From contig JAJTUQ010000006.1 in the NCBI GenBank assembly GCA_021399445.1, positions 1,116,001 through 1,180,000 of the forward strand: DNA of 64,000 nt, given 5' to 3'. A program made the translations under genes and the position numbers. The notes beneath the pieces are model-generated. The model was given only the letters and a program-made list of their open reading frames with translations, did not search any database and was not told the origin of the DNA. This document shows, in pieces, positions 32,519 through 42,582 of this stretch. Origin of the DNA: Xylogone sp. PMI_703 (taxonomy: Eukaryota > Ascomycota > Leotiomycetes). Each line of letters begins with the position of its first letter. Positions within the stretch are counted from its first letter, which is position 1.

Positions 32519-33970
32519 ATGAAGGCAGTTATAGAGAGGAAATCCAACAATGGGACTCGAGAAACGTCTACTGCCGAAAACTCTACAGTTCCCTCTTACC
32601 GGGGAACTAGGGTGGAAGAGAAAAACACTTTCATCCCTAGAACACCTGAGGACAATGATGAGGCCTTCCTTCGTCAAGGAGCTGGGGATATATTTTCAGA
32701 TGGGCTTGTCAATGGAGCGAGGAACCTTGACTCAGGAATCCCCGAATATAAACTAGCAAAGGGCCAATATCAAGACCAGATGCTCTCACATCATTCCTCG
32801 TCTCCACAGAAGTCCAATGAATTCCAAGTTGAGTCAGGGCTGTACAAGATGGCTGGATCTCAAAGAATACATGTGCTTGGCTCAGGACCCTATGGGAAGT
32901 ATGTCGCTCATTGTCTTGCAGGATTAGCAAACGCTCCACCAGTTACTTTAATACTCCAGGATCCCAGTTTGATTCAGAACTGGGAGAGCGAGGGCAGAGT
33001 AATAAGTGTTGTTCGGCGTGGGAAGATCTTGTCAGAACGTGAAGTCGAGGTAGAACCGGCAATTGCGCATAATGAGGAAGAGCCAGGTAAAGACATTATC
33101 GATTACTTGGTCGTGACCACACAGGGAATATGGACGGTATCGATGTTATCTATAATAAAAGGTCGTCTCCGATCTTCCTCCGTGGTTTGTTTCTTAAGGG
33201 ATGGATTAGGCGTTGTTGATGTGGTTAATTCGACAATATTCCCCGACATATCTGCTCGACCTAGTTTTATACTGGGCACTATTACTCATGATTTGAGGTC
33301 TACGAGCAAGGAATATACAGTGGTAGAAAGGTCGACTGGGGCTACGAAGCTTACGATGCTGCACCCATTATTAACCACTCGTGGTGAAACTGATGATGGC
33401 CATCAGCGCCAAAACATAGTGAGGAGGGTTGGATGGGCTGACGGTCCAAGATACCTTATGCGCACCATCACTAGATCTCCCATTTTGAATGCAAGCGGAG
33501 AGCTTGTGGGAAAATATCTTGCGTCCGAGCTTCGGCGCCTGGTGATCAATTCGGTCATATGGCCCCTCTCCACTGTTCTTAACACTCCACCGGGGTTGCT
33601 ATTACACAACTACCACGCTAAAGTAATGGTGAGAGATCTCTTGGAAGAGCTATCAATTGTTATTCGGTCATTGCCAGAATTGTCGGAAATGCAGAAGAAA
33701 GATAAGATCTTTGGCGTGGACCAGTTAATGCATGTCATTCAGACAAGTATTGCACAAACCCATGGACGAGGGTTATACATCCCAAAATCAGTTAAGATTT
33801 GGCTGAAATACCATATCGATTACTGGAATGGATATTTTCTGCGACGGGGAGCAGAGCTGGGAATTCGGAGTCTGAAAAATGAGCACTTGGTACGTTTGGT
33901 CAAAACAAAACTAGCTGTGAAAGGGTTTGAAACGGACTTGCATATTCCGTTTGGACAAGGAAAGAGATGA
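32519..33970 (+). CDS. Ketopantoate reductase (ApbA/PanE)-like protein, possibly catalytically inactive
   Basis: Single exon of 483 residues from the first in-frame ATG at 32519. About 110 polar residues precede the Rossmann fold. It opens with IHVLGSGPYGKYVAH (GxGxxG nucleotide-binding loop, ~121-126), and the C-terminal helical domain contains SELRRLVINSVIWPLSTVL. In true ketopantoate reductases the corresponding motif is KxxxN...NPL, where the Lys is catalytic; here the Lys is Arg (~340), the first Asn is kept (~344) and the second is Trp (~348). This argues against the pantothenate-pathway reaction. Yeast Cbs2, a mitochondrial activator of cytochrome b translation, is a reductase-derived protein, and this gene may be its counterpart. 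That link is an inference. Confidence 0.75.
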   Translation: MKAVIERKSNNGTRETSTAENSTVPSYRGTRVEEKNTFIPRTPEDNDEAFLRQGAGDIFSDGLVNGARNLDSGIPEYKLAKGQYQDQMLSHHSSSPQKSNEFQVESGLYKMAGSQRIHVLGSGPYGKYVAHCLAGLANAPPVTLILQDPSLIQNWESEGRVISVVRRGKILSEREVEVEPAIAHNEEEPGKDIIDYLVVTTQGIWTVSMLSIIKGRLRSSSVVCFLRDGLGVVDVVNSTIFPDISARPSFILGTITHDLRSTSKEYTVVERSTGATKLTMLHPLLTTRGETDDGHQRQNIVRRVGWADGPRYLMRTITRSPILNASGELVGKYLASELRRLVINSVIWPLSTVLNTPPGLLLHNYHAKVMVRDLLEELSIVIRSLPELSEMQKKDKIFGVDQLMHVIQTSIAQTHGRGLYIPKSVKIWLKYHIDYWNGYFLRRGAELGIRSLKNEHLVRLVKTKLAVKGFETDLHIPFGQGKR

Positions 33971-34301
33971 TATATCGATTTGCGGTGGCACTTACCCATA
34001 ACCTGATACACTCAGGCATATGTAAAAATAAATATCGATGCTATTGACGGTAGTTTACTAGTTCTAGACTTATGTAACAATATAAATATGGATAGCAATA
34101 GTATGCAGCCCCAAGAAGTGTTGAGCCGCATCATCCTCAAGTATTCTGTACCTCGGCGAGGAGCGAGTTACTGTAAGGCACAATCGTCATAAGTTAGTAT
34201 TAGTGAGCTGATCACACTACCCCGCGGACGTAATTTTGCGCACGAAAGGTCAACACGTGCTTTGATCTCTTTGACTCGCCTCAATTCTCCACCAAGACGA
34301 C
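33971..34301. other. Spacer before the PDCD5 gene
   Basis: 3' flank of the reductase-like gene and promoter of the PDCD5-like gene. Nothing specific seen. Confidence 0.4.
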
Positions 34302-34852
34302 ATGGAAGACGCTGAATTAGAACAAGTAATACCTCCTTGCCCCTTTTCTGACATATGACTGATGTGGAGCTAGATTAGGAAGGCTCGACTGCAGCAACTA
34401 AGGGCAGAGGGAGGAGGAGGAGGAGGGGGAGGAGGGCAGGAGAATCAGAGACAGCAAGTGTAGCTCATACCCCGACTGAGGCACGTATTTTTTTAACAAC
34501 TATACAGGCAGCAGGAAGGTAATCATAGTTAATATTTAAGGTCGCATTTTCTGGCGTTATCTGATGACGAATGCTAGATGACGCGCGGCAAACAATTTTG
34601 AACCAGATACTCGAACCAGAAGCTGCAGATCGTCTGGGTCGGATACGCTTGGTCAAGGAAGAACGAGCTGTGGATGTTGAGAATAGGTTAATTATGCTTG
34701 CACGTTCAGGGCAACTGAGACAGAAGGTTACGGAGGATCAGCTGAAAGAGTTGCTCAATGCAGTGTCCGAAACGAAAGAGGAGAAGAAAATCGTGGTCAG
34801 TAGAAGGAAAGCTGGTTGGGATGATGACGATGATGATCTACTTGACCTTTGA
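34302..34852 (+). CDS. PDCD5/TFAR19-like protein with a predicted 7-nt microexon
   Basis: Exons 34302-34325, 34374-34457, 34512-34518 and 34578-34852; introns 48, 54 and 59 bp; 129 residues. The N-terminal helix MEDAELEQIRKARLQQLR leads into a Gly run (nine Gly), then the conserved body DDARQTILNQILEPEAADRL, RIRLVKEERAVDVENRLIML and RSGQLRQKVTEDQL. The C-terminus is VVSRRKAGWDDDDDDLLDL. The family acts in the nucleus and cytosol, with DNA-binding and chaperonin-linked roles in animals; the fungal role is poorly defined. Only a 7-base exon (CAGGAAG), or a 4-base variant (GAAG), joins exons 2 and 4 in frame, giving QQQEDDARQ as in homologues. Convergent with COQ4. Confidence 0.88.
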
Positions 34853-35018
34853 GCTATGCTTCCGGAATATTGCTGAAAATTTGTTATTTTTATTGTTTAT
34901 TATTTTTGTTCAGGAGTTTTGGAGTTTGCTAGCCTCAGCCTCTCCCCAGGCGCTCATGAGGTAGAGTTGGTTTTGATAGGAGAAGGAGCGCCGAACATTG
35001 TGGTATTTCACCAAGTGC

Positions 35019-35946
35019 TTAATTGATGCCTAGGCTATCCCTCGAAATATTGCTGGTCTCTCTCTCGGCCTTCTTTCTTGCCCTGTCTGCTTTCCGTATA
35101 TCTCTCAAATCTGCTGGCTTCTCGATTCCAAGTTCAGCCCTCAGATCGTCCACATCCCTCTCTAATTGTTCCTCCCAATATATGTTAATAATTTCCTTAC
35201 TCTTGAACCCGTTACTCAAAGCCCACGGTAAGTATATGCTGAAAAATCTCTCCCGCTCAGCAGGTTTCACTCTTGACACAGCGAACATGCTCAGGCCAGT
35301 CATGGGGAGCAATGTATTAGCAAACTCAAATGCCTTCAGTGCAATTTCACCTTCAACCATGACTGGCAACCCGGTCAATGCATGATAAAAGTCATGGCAC
35401 TCTCGATATCGCTGCATCACATAAGCGCACTCTTCGTTGTCAATGTATCTGACTGTCTCTCTTGTATCTGGGGTCACACCCTCTCTGTCTAGCCAGTCTA
35501 CAAACACGCGCCCAACTGTGCTCGGCGGAAGAGAACGAAGGTGTGGCATGGACAGCGTGTGTGAGGAAATTCGCGGCCTATCACGCAGAATTCTACGACC
35601 GGTGGGAGAAGAGAGCATGACATCACGCAAACGGTAAATGAAATATGGAGTAGCTGTAGTTTCTCCAAGAGTAGCAATTAAGTCTGCAGAGATGCATCAG
35701 CAGGACCCCTGGAATAAGACTCGTATGCCAGGGCCTACCTGCCCGCCGAGGGTTGAACAGGGACATGACGGCTGAGCCCACTGCCAAACTGGCTTTCTCA
35801 GTTCGTGTGAGAGGGACATGACCATGGTAAGCTGGCGAGGGCCTGTTGAGTACACTGAAGTGCCTTGGATGAATTGCAATGCGGCATACTGTGGAGAGTT
35901 CGCGAGGAAAGCGAGAGCAATATGCAGCGGGAGCAAAAAGGGTCAT
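35019..35946 (-). CDS. COQ4: Coq4 ubiquinone biosynthesis protein
   Basis: Exons 35739-35946 and 35019-35683 with a 55-bp intron; 290 residues. The N-terminus is Arg/Ala/Ser-rich without acidic residues (mitochondrial presequence). It is followed by [22 protein letters not shown], then [11 protein letters not shown] across the splice junction. The Zn-binding motif HDFYH is at ~166-170 in [30 protein letters not shown] and [11 protein letters not shown] are also family-typical, ending in a charged helical tail. Coq4 is on the matrix face of the inner membrane; it organises the CoQ synthome, and work on the family assigns it a decarboxylation/hydroxylation role at C1 of the ring. All key residues are intact. 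Confidence 0.95.
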
Positions 35947-36972
35947 GGTTGCTGTTACCCACCCTCAAGAAGGGCCTGAGGGGATACAGCTGGTAACTAT
36001 TCTGATGAAAGGAGCAGTAGGGCACTGATGGTGCAGAGCCCTCCGCAGCGTGCCCATATATGTGTATAGAATTAATGTATCAAACTACAAGCGTGAGCTC
36101 CAAACCGCCTGAGGTAGCTAGACCGATCACCTATTATTTCGCTCCATGCGGCCGCAGGTACCCGCTCATGCTAATGATGCACCTTTGACCCTCAACAGTG
36201 CTACCTACTATTCTTGCTAGTCTCACCCAGTATTAAGTATTGTAGTGCTACCAGCCATTTGTATGCAATTGCTAAGGCGGGGCATTGGGAGACCAGATTC
36301 ATTGCTGTTTTGATTTGAACCGCCTTTTTCAAGACCACAGCGCTGGAAATCCACATTACTGGGAAGCTTCCCTATCAGCCGTTCCCTGGTCCCCTTTTTG
36401 GAGATATAGAGCACTGTATTCCATTGACAAAGCTGTGTAGGTACATGCGGGTACAAAAATGTGTAGATCGCTCATCAGCCATTATAGTCAACCATATTTG
36501 TGTGATATGAAAATGGATACAGCAGAGCCTGGAAGGTGTGGTATATGTGCAACACGAACCAGCAAGCGCCGTGTGTAAAATAATGTACAGGAAATATGTC
36601 GAAGTATGGCACCAAGAAGGAAGGTGAGACGGGAATAAAATCAAATGAGCAGAGGACCACAATGCTTTATCGACAACCATGTCTAAAATCAAACCTCGTA
36701 GCCAGAACCTTACTAGAGCAGAAGACATGACCCAAATGGGAAGCTTAGAGAAACAGGGCGGTATGCTTTTTCAACCATCTGAACGCCACTTATTGTACAT
36801 TGCCACCAGAGAAATAGACGGAAGAAATGTGGACTATCCCAAGCCCTCTAGAAGAGTCCAACCATTGTTACCAACGCCAAACCGTTCAGTTAAGATGTAA
36901 TAAATGAGAACACACAAAAGCCAAGAGAGTCCCTGCTATAATGACGGTGTTAATCTGCCTTTGCTACCCTTG
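35947..36972. other. Spacer COQ4 promoter / CPSF6-like 3' flank
   Basis: About 1 kb between two minus-strand genes. Overlapping short frames on both strands have no family resemblance. Part is likely the long 3' UTR of the RRM gene and part the COQ4 promoter. Confidence 0.45.
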
Positions 36973-38457
36973 TTATTCAGGTCGGGGCCGCTTTGCGCCG
37001 TGGGGATTTTGCCAATCCCCGCCACCTTGATTCTGTTGAAAGAAAGCGGGATTGAAATGTGGCATTTGTGCCTGGAAACCGCCAGCCCCTATTGATACAA
37101 TCAAGGTATTAGTTCCATGAAGAAGTACAACACTTTTAAGCCGGTATAGCGCCTCGTACTCCCGAACAAAGGATAAGCCAGACGAGGCGAGAGTTAACAG
37201 CAAGATCCGGGTGATATGCTGAGGCATATACAAATTGTAGCTGATAAATGGAGCAAGAGAGTAAAAGCGGTCACATACCTTGCATAGCCCCTCCCATTGC
37301 ACCCATATTCATGGGCATTCCGCCCATTCCTCCCATCGCACCTGGCATACCACTCATTGGCATCCCCCCCATTGGCAATCCAGGCATCATTCCATTACCC
37401 ATGCCTCCTCTTCCACCTCTCATGCCACCCCGCATGTTGCCCATCATGCCTCCACGGTTGAATCCGCCGAATTGGCCTCCCATAGGAGCCCCCTGGAAGC
37501 CACCCATGGGAGAATTGAAACCACCTCCCATATTACTCATTGGATTTTGGAAATTGCGATTGAAGTTACCACTGTTCATATTTCCACGTGTCTGGTTGTA
37601 ACCAGGGGTGCGTCCACGGAAATTGCCCCCGAAATTGCCTCCAGGCCCATTTTGGTTGCCTCTATCATTACTATAGCCTCCAGAATTCGTGCGGGCTGTT
37701 GGCACATCTTTAACAGGTCGCTGTGGAAGATCCTTCGGTACTGTGCGGAAAGGATTGACATTTGGATTTGAATAAGTCACAACATGTTTTTTCACATATT
37801 TCTGACCCTCGCCAAAGGTGTCGATCTTATGTTTCGCGGCTGTGGCAGCCTGCTGCGATGAAAACTCAATATATGCTTGCCTAGTTTAAATGGTTAGCTA
37901 TAATATTGAAGAGTGGAATCGGCGCGCAGTAATGGTAAAGATGCTGACCCTTTGCTCTTGCCGTTGACCTTGTGCTCTGAGAAAGAGATATCAATCAACT
38001 CATCTTCAACCCGAGCCTGATTGATCCAACCACGGATATCGTCATCTGTATTCCACCAATGCAATTCCGAGATCAGTAGCGCTGTTGTCGCTCCCGGGTC
38101 TACAGGACGATCGTCGGAGCCTTCTTTCCTTTTTACCCCTTGCTGTTGAGGAGCTTGTTTGGGGATAGATAGAGGGATCAAGCCCGGCTCATCATTAGTC
38201 TTGATCTCATGCTGGTTGTGTGTTTGACTGCCATGTTGCTCATTTGTAGTCTCCTGATCAGTCGTTCCTAGCTTTATATCGACATAATCATCTTCGTCTA
38301 CATCTTCAGCTGTGGTCTCAGCAGCTTTGCCCTCCTCGGTCGCTGAGGTATCTAGACCTTCAATATCTACGTCGCCTTCTTCATCTTTCTTGACTGGCGC
38401 CTCCTGCTCAGTGTTGGTATCGCCATAGATATCGATGTCGAATTCGTCGTCCGTCAT
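36973..38457 (-). CDS. CPSF6-like RRM protein with Gly/Met-rich tail
   Basis: Exons 37949-38457, 37279-37880 and 36973-37088; introns 68 and 190 bp; 408 residues. Residues 1-~110 are very acidic (EFDIDIYGDTNTEQ, DVDEDDYVDIKLG). An RRM follows at ~125-205: ALLISELHWWNTDDDIRGWI (RNP2 region), then IDISFSEHKVNGKSKGQAYI (RNP1 region, completed by splicing exon 1 to exon 2). The C-terminal half is low complexity, with Gly/Asn/Arg then GGM/PMGG repeats, ending NPHGAKRPRPE, a possible nuclear signal. The WNTDDDI version of the RRM is characteristic of the 68-kDa subunit of cleavage factor I (CPSF6/7), so a role in pre-mRNA 3' processing is likely. Confidence 0.83.
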
Positions 38458-39322
38458 GGCGAAGTGGTTTCTTGGTGCAGCAGAACGCGCAGTCGCAATC
38501 GCGCTTCAAGGTTGGTTTGGGCATGAGGCTACACTCGGACTAGGCTAGGTCCTAGCTCCACTCGCTTACTTCAGCCACGCTCACATCATTCAGATCAGCC
38601 ACACTAAATTAATGCCGACAAGCCCCATCAACCCATCTAGCACATAGCCACCGAGCCACCGTGGAAGCTGAGAGTGTACTTGGAGCTAATACTACAGCAT
38701 CACCAAGTGCTGATCAACCATAACAAATGATGATTGAACATCAAGGTACATGAATCTTAGTACCTCTAGGTTAGAGGATACTCTTAGCCTTATGCCGTGC
38801 TTCGCATCACTTCAACGAGATTTCGGTTTAGATGCCATGTGTAGGTAGTCAAAATCATACAAGCCGTATAGCCCTTTCTTTAGTTGTTTTTGCCATTGGG
38901 TGCAACTTTTCAAATTGGTTGCCAAATACACTCGTCTCTAAGTTACAGCAAGGTGGACATTCAACTGTTAACGAAATCAATGATGGGTGTGAATGTGGCC
39001 ATCGCGTTACGGAGCTTTATTATCATAATCTCAGTAACCTGGAGAAGTGAGTGAAAAGAGAAATAAGTCCTATCATATTTCATGTTCCAGCTCCTGAGGG
39101 TATATATAATTCCTATGCCAAACACCATCGTATGAAACTTCCTACCGTGTTTAACTACCTATCCATAACGCCAGTCCGTGTAGGCCTATGCAAACCAATA
39201 AATCCCAAGCATTAGTTAGTAATCTACTAACCAATCTCAAATGCTCTCTTCTTCCAAAAGGGTCCTCTACCCTCACGATACCGATCATTCTGGTCTCTTA
39301 CCCCAAGCTCAAGAGGAGATAT
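38458..39322. other. Intergenic spacer
   Basis: Promoter of the RRM gene (5' half) and 3' flank of the Myb gene. No additional gene. Confidence 0.45.
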
Positions 39323-41071
39323 CTAGGTACGAGGATAGACTGAGGAAGTACAAATACTATGAATATCTGTATAACTTTGTTTCGATTTCCAATTAGTCCC
39401 AGGCATATTTTCTGACCAAGATTCATCAAGAAGCAGGCGGGAAATGTCCATTTCGGCTAAGCTACCAGTGAGTGGTGTTGCGATGCCCTCATTCCAGTCA
39501 AATGTGTGTGAGAACGGTATGGTATCGGTTCCAGCACCAATTCCAGGGGTCTCCAACGATGGGACGTTGACTCCTTCTTTGCTTGGATGGCTTGATAACT
39601 GAGTTCGCAAATCTAGCTTCCTGGTAGCGTTTTCCCCCTGTGGCAATGTGATAATCTGCTCGACTCTCAAGTATTCCCGGTTGGAGTGTTGAAAAAGATT
39701 ACCAGGTTGTTGTGTCGAAGACAGCGCTGTATTTTCCTTGCCGTCATCATCTATAGTTTTGCCCCCTTGAAGCTTCATTTGTACATCCTGAGCGGAGCGA
39801 AATTTTTCCGGATACTTATTCCTAAACCTGTCTCTTAGATCAACGGGCTGTCGATTATGTAAATGAAATCTTGGGTCTCTCTGAATACGTGTCCATGCTG
39901 GTCCGTATATCTTATAGCCTTCTAGAATCTCACGGTCGTCTTCTTCGGAGAACGGACGTCTCTCACGGCGTTGTGACTCCTTGAAAGGCCCTTCAATCCC
40001 CAATTCGGCAAGGTCTGCCAGTTTTTTCCTATGAGCTCGACTCTTGTGTTGCTTCCGAGAGGAGTCAGCAGTCTCTGTGGCCTCTAGTTGATGATTGAGA
40101 GATCCTTCTTCAATAAGTATATTTTCTGATAGAAGACTCGACTTAGATTTAGCCACTATATTGTTTTTATTAGTGCTTCCTGGAGCTTTCACGCCAGCTA
40201 AAGAGATTGAGGATTTCCCTCTCAACTCGGTGGGGCAGCAGGTTCGGAACCTATCCTTCAGATCTACACCCGTTCTGCCCTCGAATGGAAACTCAGGATC
40301 TTCGAGAATGTCGGTCCAACGTCCAACACCGTGCTTTTTGACGCCTAACAACAAGAGTCTCGTCTCCTCTTCCGTCCATTTCTTTCTGGCCCTTAAGGGC
40401 TTCCTCCTAGAGCGCTTAGTGGTTGTATCTATCTTGGTAACACCAGAAGAAGCGTCATCGCCACAGTCACTCTTCACCTTGTTTAGCTTCGGCGGCACAG
40501 TATTTAGGCTGTTCCTCCCATGGCTATCATGGAAAGAACTGGATGATATCGGCGGAAATAGAGTCGCCTGTGGTGGTGGCTCGAATAATCCTATGATAAT
40601 TGGAGGTACGACCTGTTTTGCGGCTTTCTGTTTTTTGGGGGGCTGTGGTAACTGTACAAATTCGTCCTGCGGCTTATCAACAACATGTCGCTTCTTTGAG
40701 GACAACCTTGGGGTATGCCCTGCATCATTATCCAATATCTTCCGGAGAGATTGAGGCGACGAGTTCCCTAAAGCCCGGCTCTGTGGAGCTGCCTCATTTT
40801 CGGGGATCTTCAGTGATTCGTTGAGCTGGTGACCGTTGGCGTCCTCGATAGCATGCAGTAAGACCGTATGTTTCGATATTAACTCAGTTCTTGGTGAGTG
40901 CTTGCCGTTTCGTTTGCTTGTATCCGGTTCGAGGAGTAGAGGACGACCGGAAGCTTTCAAGATGTTGGGGTCTTGCAACGGGGGTAGTTCTAATGAAGGG
41001 GCCGCTGAGAAGGATTTAGATGGTTCTTCATTGAGCAGGGCAATTAGCCGTGGCTCTATAGTCGTATACAT
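39323..41071 (-). CDS. Teb1/Tay1-like double-Myb telobox protein
   Basis: Single exon of 582 residues from ATG 41071. Two Myb/SANT domains lie at ~229-285 (KKWTEEETRLLLLGVKKHG ... VDLKDRFRTCCP) and ~370-424 (RPFSEEDDREILEGYKIYG ... VDLRDRFRNKYPEKF). Both end in the VDLKDRFR-type telobox, which reads double-stranded TTAGGG-like DNA. Long disordered segments flank and link them. The tandem-telobox arrangement matches fission yeast Teb1 (Mug152) and Yarrowia Tay1 rather than Taz1/TRF, because no TRF-homology dimerisation domain is visible. Such proteins bind telomeric repeats in vitro and also act as promoter factors, for example at histone genes. Divergent from the DUF7704 gene. Confidence 0.87.
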   Translation of the reverse strand: MYTTIEPRLIALLNEEPSKSFSAAPSLELPPLQDPNILKASGRPLLLEPDTSKRNGKHSPRTELISKHTVLLHAIEDANGHQLNESLKIPENEAAPQSRALGNSSPQSLRKILDNDAGHTPRLSSKKRHVVDKPQDEFVQLPQPPKKQKAAKQVVPPIIIGLFEPPPQATLFPPISSSSFHDSHGRNSLNTVPPKLNKVKSDCGDDASSGVTKIDTTTKRSRRKPLRARKKWTEEETRLLLLGVKKHGVGRWTDILEDPEFPFEGRTGVDLKDRFRTCCPTELRGKSSISLAGVKAPGSTNKNNIVAKSKSSLLSENILIEEGSLNHQLEATETADSSRKQHKSRAHRKKLADLAELGIEGPFKESQRRERRPFSEEDDREILEGYKIYGPAWTRIQRDPRFHLHNRQPVDLRDRFRNKYPEKFRSAQDVQMKLQGGKTIDDDGKENTALSSTQQPGNLFQHSNREYLRVEQIITLPQGENATRKLDLRTQLSSHPSKEGVNVPSLETPGIGAGTDTIPFSHTFDWNEGIATPLTGSLAEMDISRLLLDESWSENMPGTNWKSKQSYTDIHSICTSSVYPRT

Positions 41072-41436
41072 TATAATAAATAAACATGGTGGATCTCCAG
41101 AAGGATGTGGGCTGATTTGTCCATTCCAGAAAGTAATGGGAGCGGTAGCACGCTGTAGCTCTACGGCTCAAGCACGGGAGGATGTCCTCCACTTTAAGTT
41201 TAAGGCTTTACCGAGAAGAACCTTGTCCTCTTCACACCGGGGCTGGTTGGAAAACAAACAAACCATACTCTGGCTCTGCGCATCGCACTGGGATAAACAC
41301 TTATTTCGACCCACCTTTCATCAATCTGAATCCAACTACGCGCCTGGATCTGTTAGAATATTGTGATTTATACATTCGCTGTGGTACATCGGCTGTAAAG
41401 GGGCATTGATAAATAAAAAGGATAGTAGTAGTTACA
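41072..41436. promoter_or_regulatory. Divergent promoter telobox gene/DUF7704 gene
   Basis: 365 bases between start codons. No clear motif. Confidence 0.4.
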
Positions 41437-42013
41437 ATGACCTCCATACTACCTCCGATTCCCAGATTCGTCTTCACTATTTTTGAGCCACTATCACTGC
41501 AAGTTCTACTTACGCCGCACCTCTTACGGAAATATTGTTTTAACAAATCGTAGGCTGGGCGGGTTTCTCGGCGCACTGATATCTCCGCAGTGGTTTATCG
41601 CCGAGCAAATTGCATTTTCTCCTCTAGAAAGTATCACGCCAAATGCACAACTCGTGGCCTATCAGCTGGGGAATGTTTACCTCCTCCTGGGACTCGTGGG
41701 TACCGGTGTCTTGTATGCCACAACGGAAGCCAAAGTAGTGAGAAATTATCTTATAGCGCTTTGGCTTGGGGATATTGGCCATATAGCACTCACCTACATC
41801 GTTCTTCAGCATGATAGATTTATGGATATTGGAAACTGGAACGCCATGACTTGGGGAAATGTTGGCGTAACCGTGAGAGCATTCTCACACAGTCTTTTCA
41901 TTCCTGGTGACTAACTATGACCCTAGTTTGGATTGTTCCTTACCAGGACTCTGTATCTACTCGGATTTTTTGGTCCGAATGTGCAGATACTCACCCATAG
42001 AAAGGTACAGTAA
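41437..42013 (+). CDS. Small fungal membrane protein (DUF7704-like)
   Basis: Exons 41437-41498, 41554-41872 and 41927-42013; 155 residues. The first intron is predicted GC-AG: donor GCAAGT, branch TTTAAC, acceptor TAG. It is the only junction giving continuous EPLSLLGGFLGALISPQWF. The second intron (54 bp, GTGAGA donor, CTAAC branch) restores a final hydrophobic segment (FGLFLTRTLYLLGFFG). The N-terminus SILPPIPRFVFTIFEPLSL, four likely membrane spans and the HIALTYIVLQ/WNAMTWGN sections match a Pezizomycotina-specific family of unknown function. Confidence 0.8.
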
Positions 42014-42582
42014 CATGGCCGTCATATCCCATGACGTGCAAGCATAAATGGCTAGGTCTCTACAAATTTGGTCCTATACAACTCCCTGTGAGTACATCTC
42101 AGCCTTTCTCCAGACTTTCTCCACTCTTAAGATAAGATCGGAATTTGTCCATTTGACGGGGGAAACATTTGATATTGTATGATTTCACATAGCTCAATAC
42201 AGAGTACCTCAGCACAAAATATCATCTGAAGCCAGGTCGGCCATATTGGCCTGTAGAAAGCTGCCCTGGGGAGAGCATAAAAATAATATGTTATATACAT
42301 AGAATGCCATGTTAACCCAATGAATGTCAACCTATAGCGATATTCCTCGTGTAGTATGTACGCTTCACTTACACAGAGATACAGCATCTGCACACTGGTT
42401 ATGGTACCGCGATTAGTGGCAAGAAGGACGACGGTATGGCGGGGCTAATCACGTGCTTTCGCTTAACGCTAAACGCACACTCGAAATTTCAATTATCTAT
42501 TTCGCGAATTATTGACTACCTACCTCTCCAACAATTTTCAGAACGCCAACCATTGCATCTCCAGCTTCCGTGAGACGCAAAC
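42014..42582. other. Upstream region of RPS4
   Basis: Spacer containing the RPS4 promoter. On the minus strand an 88-codon frame (42127-42393) weakly resembles a fragment of an ELO-type fatty-acid elongase; see findings. Not called as a gene. Confidence 0.4.

Noticed and set aside
40095..40754. 219-codon plus-strand ORF
   Set aside because: Antisense shadow of the telobox gene; Ser/Phe/Gly-rich with no family match.
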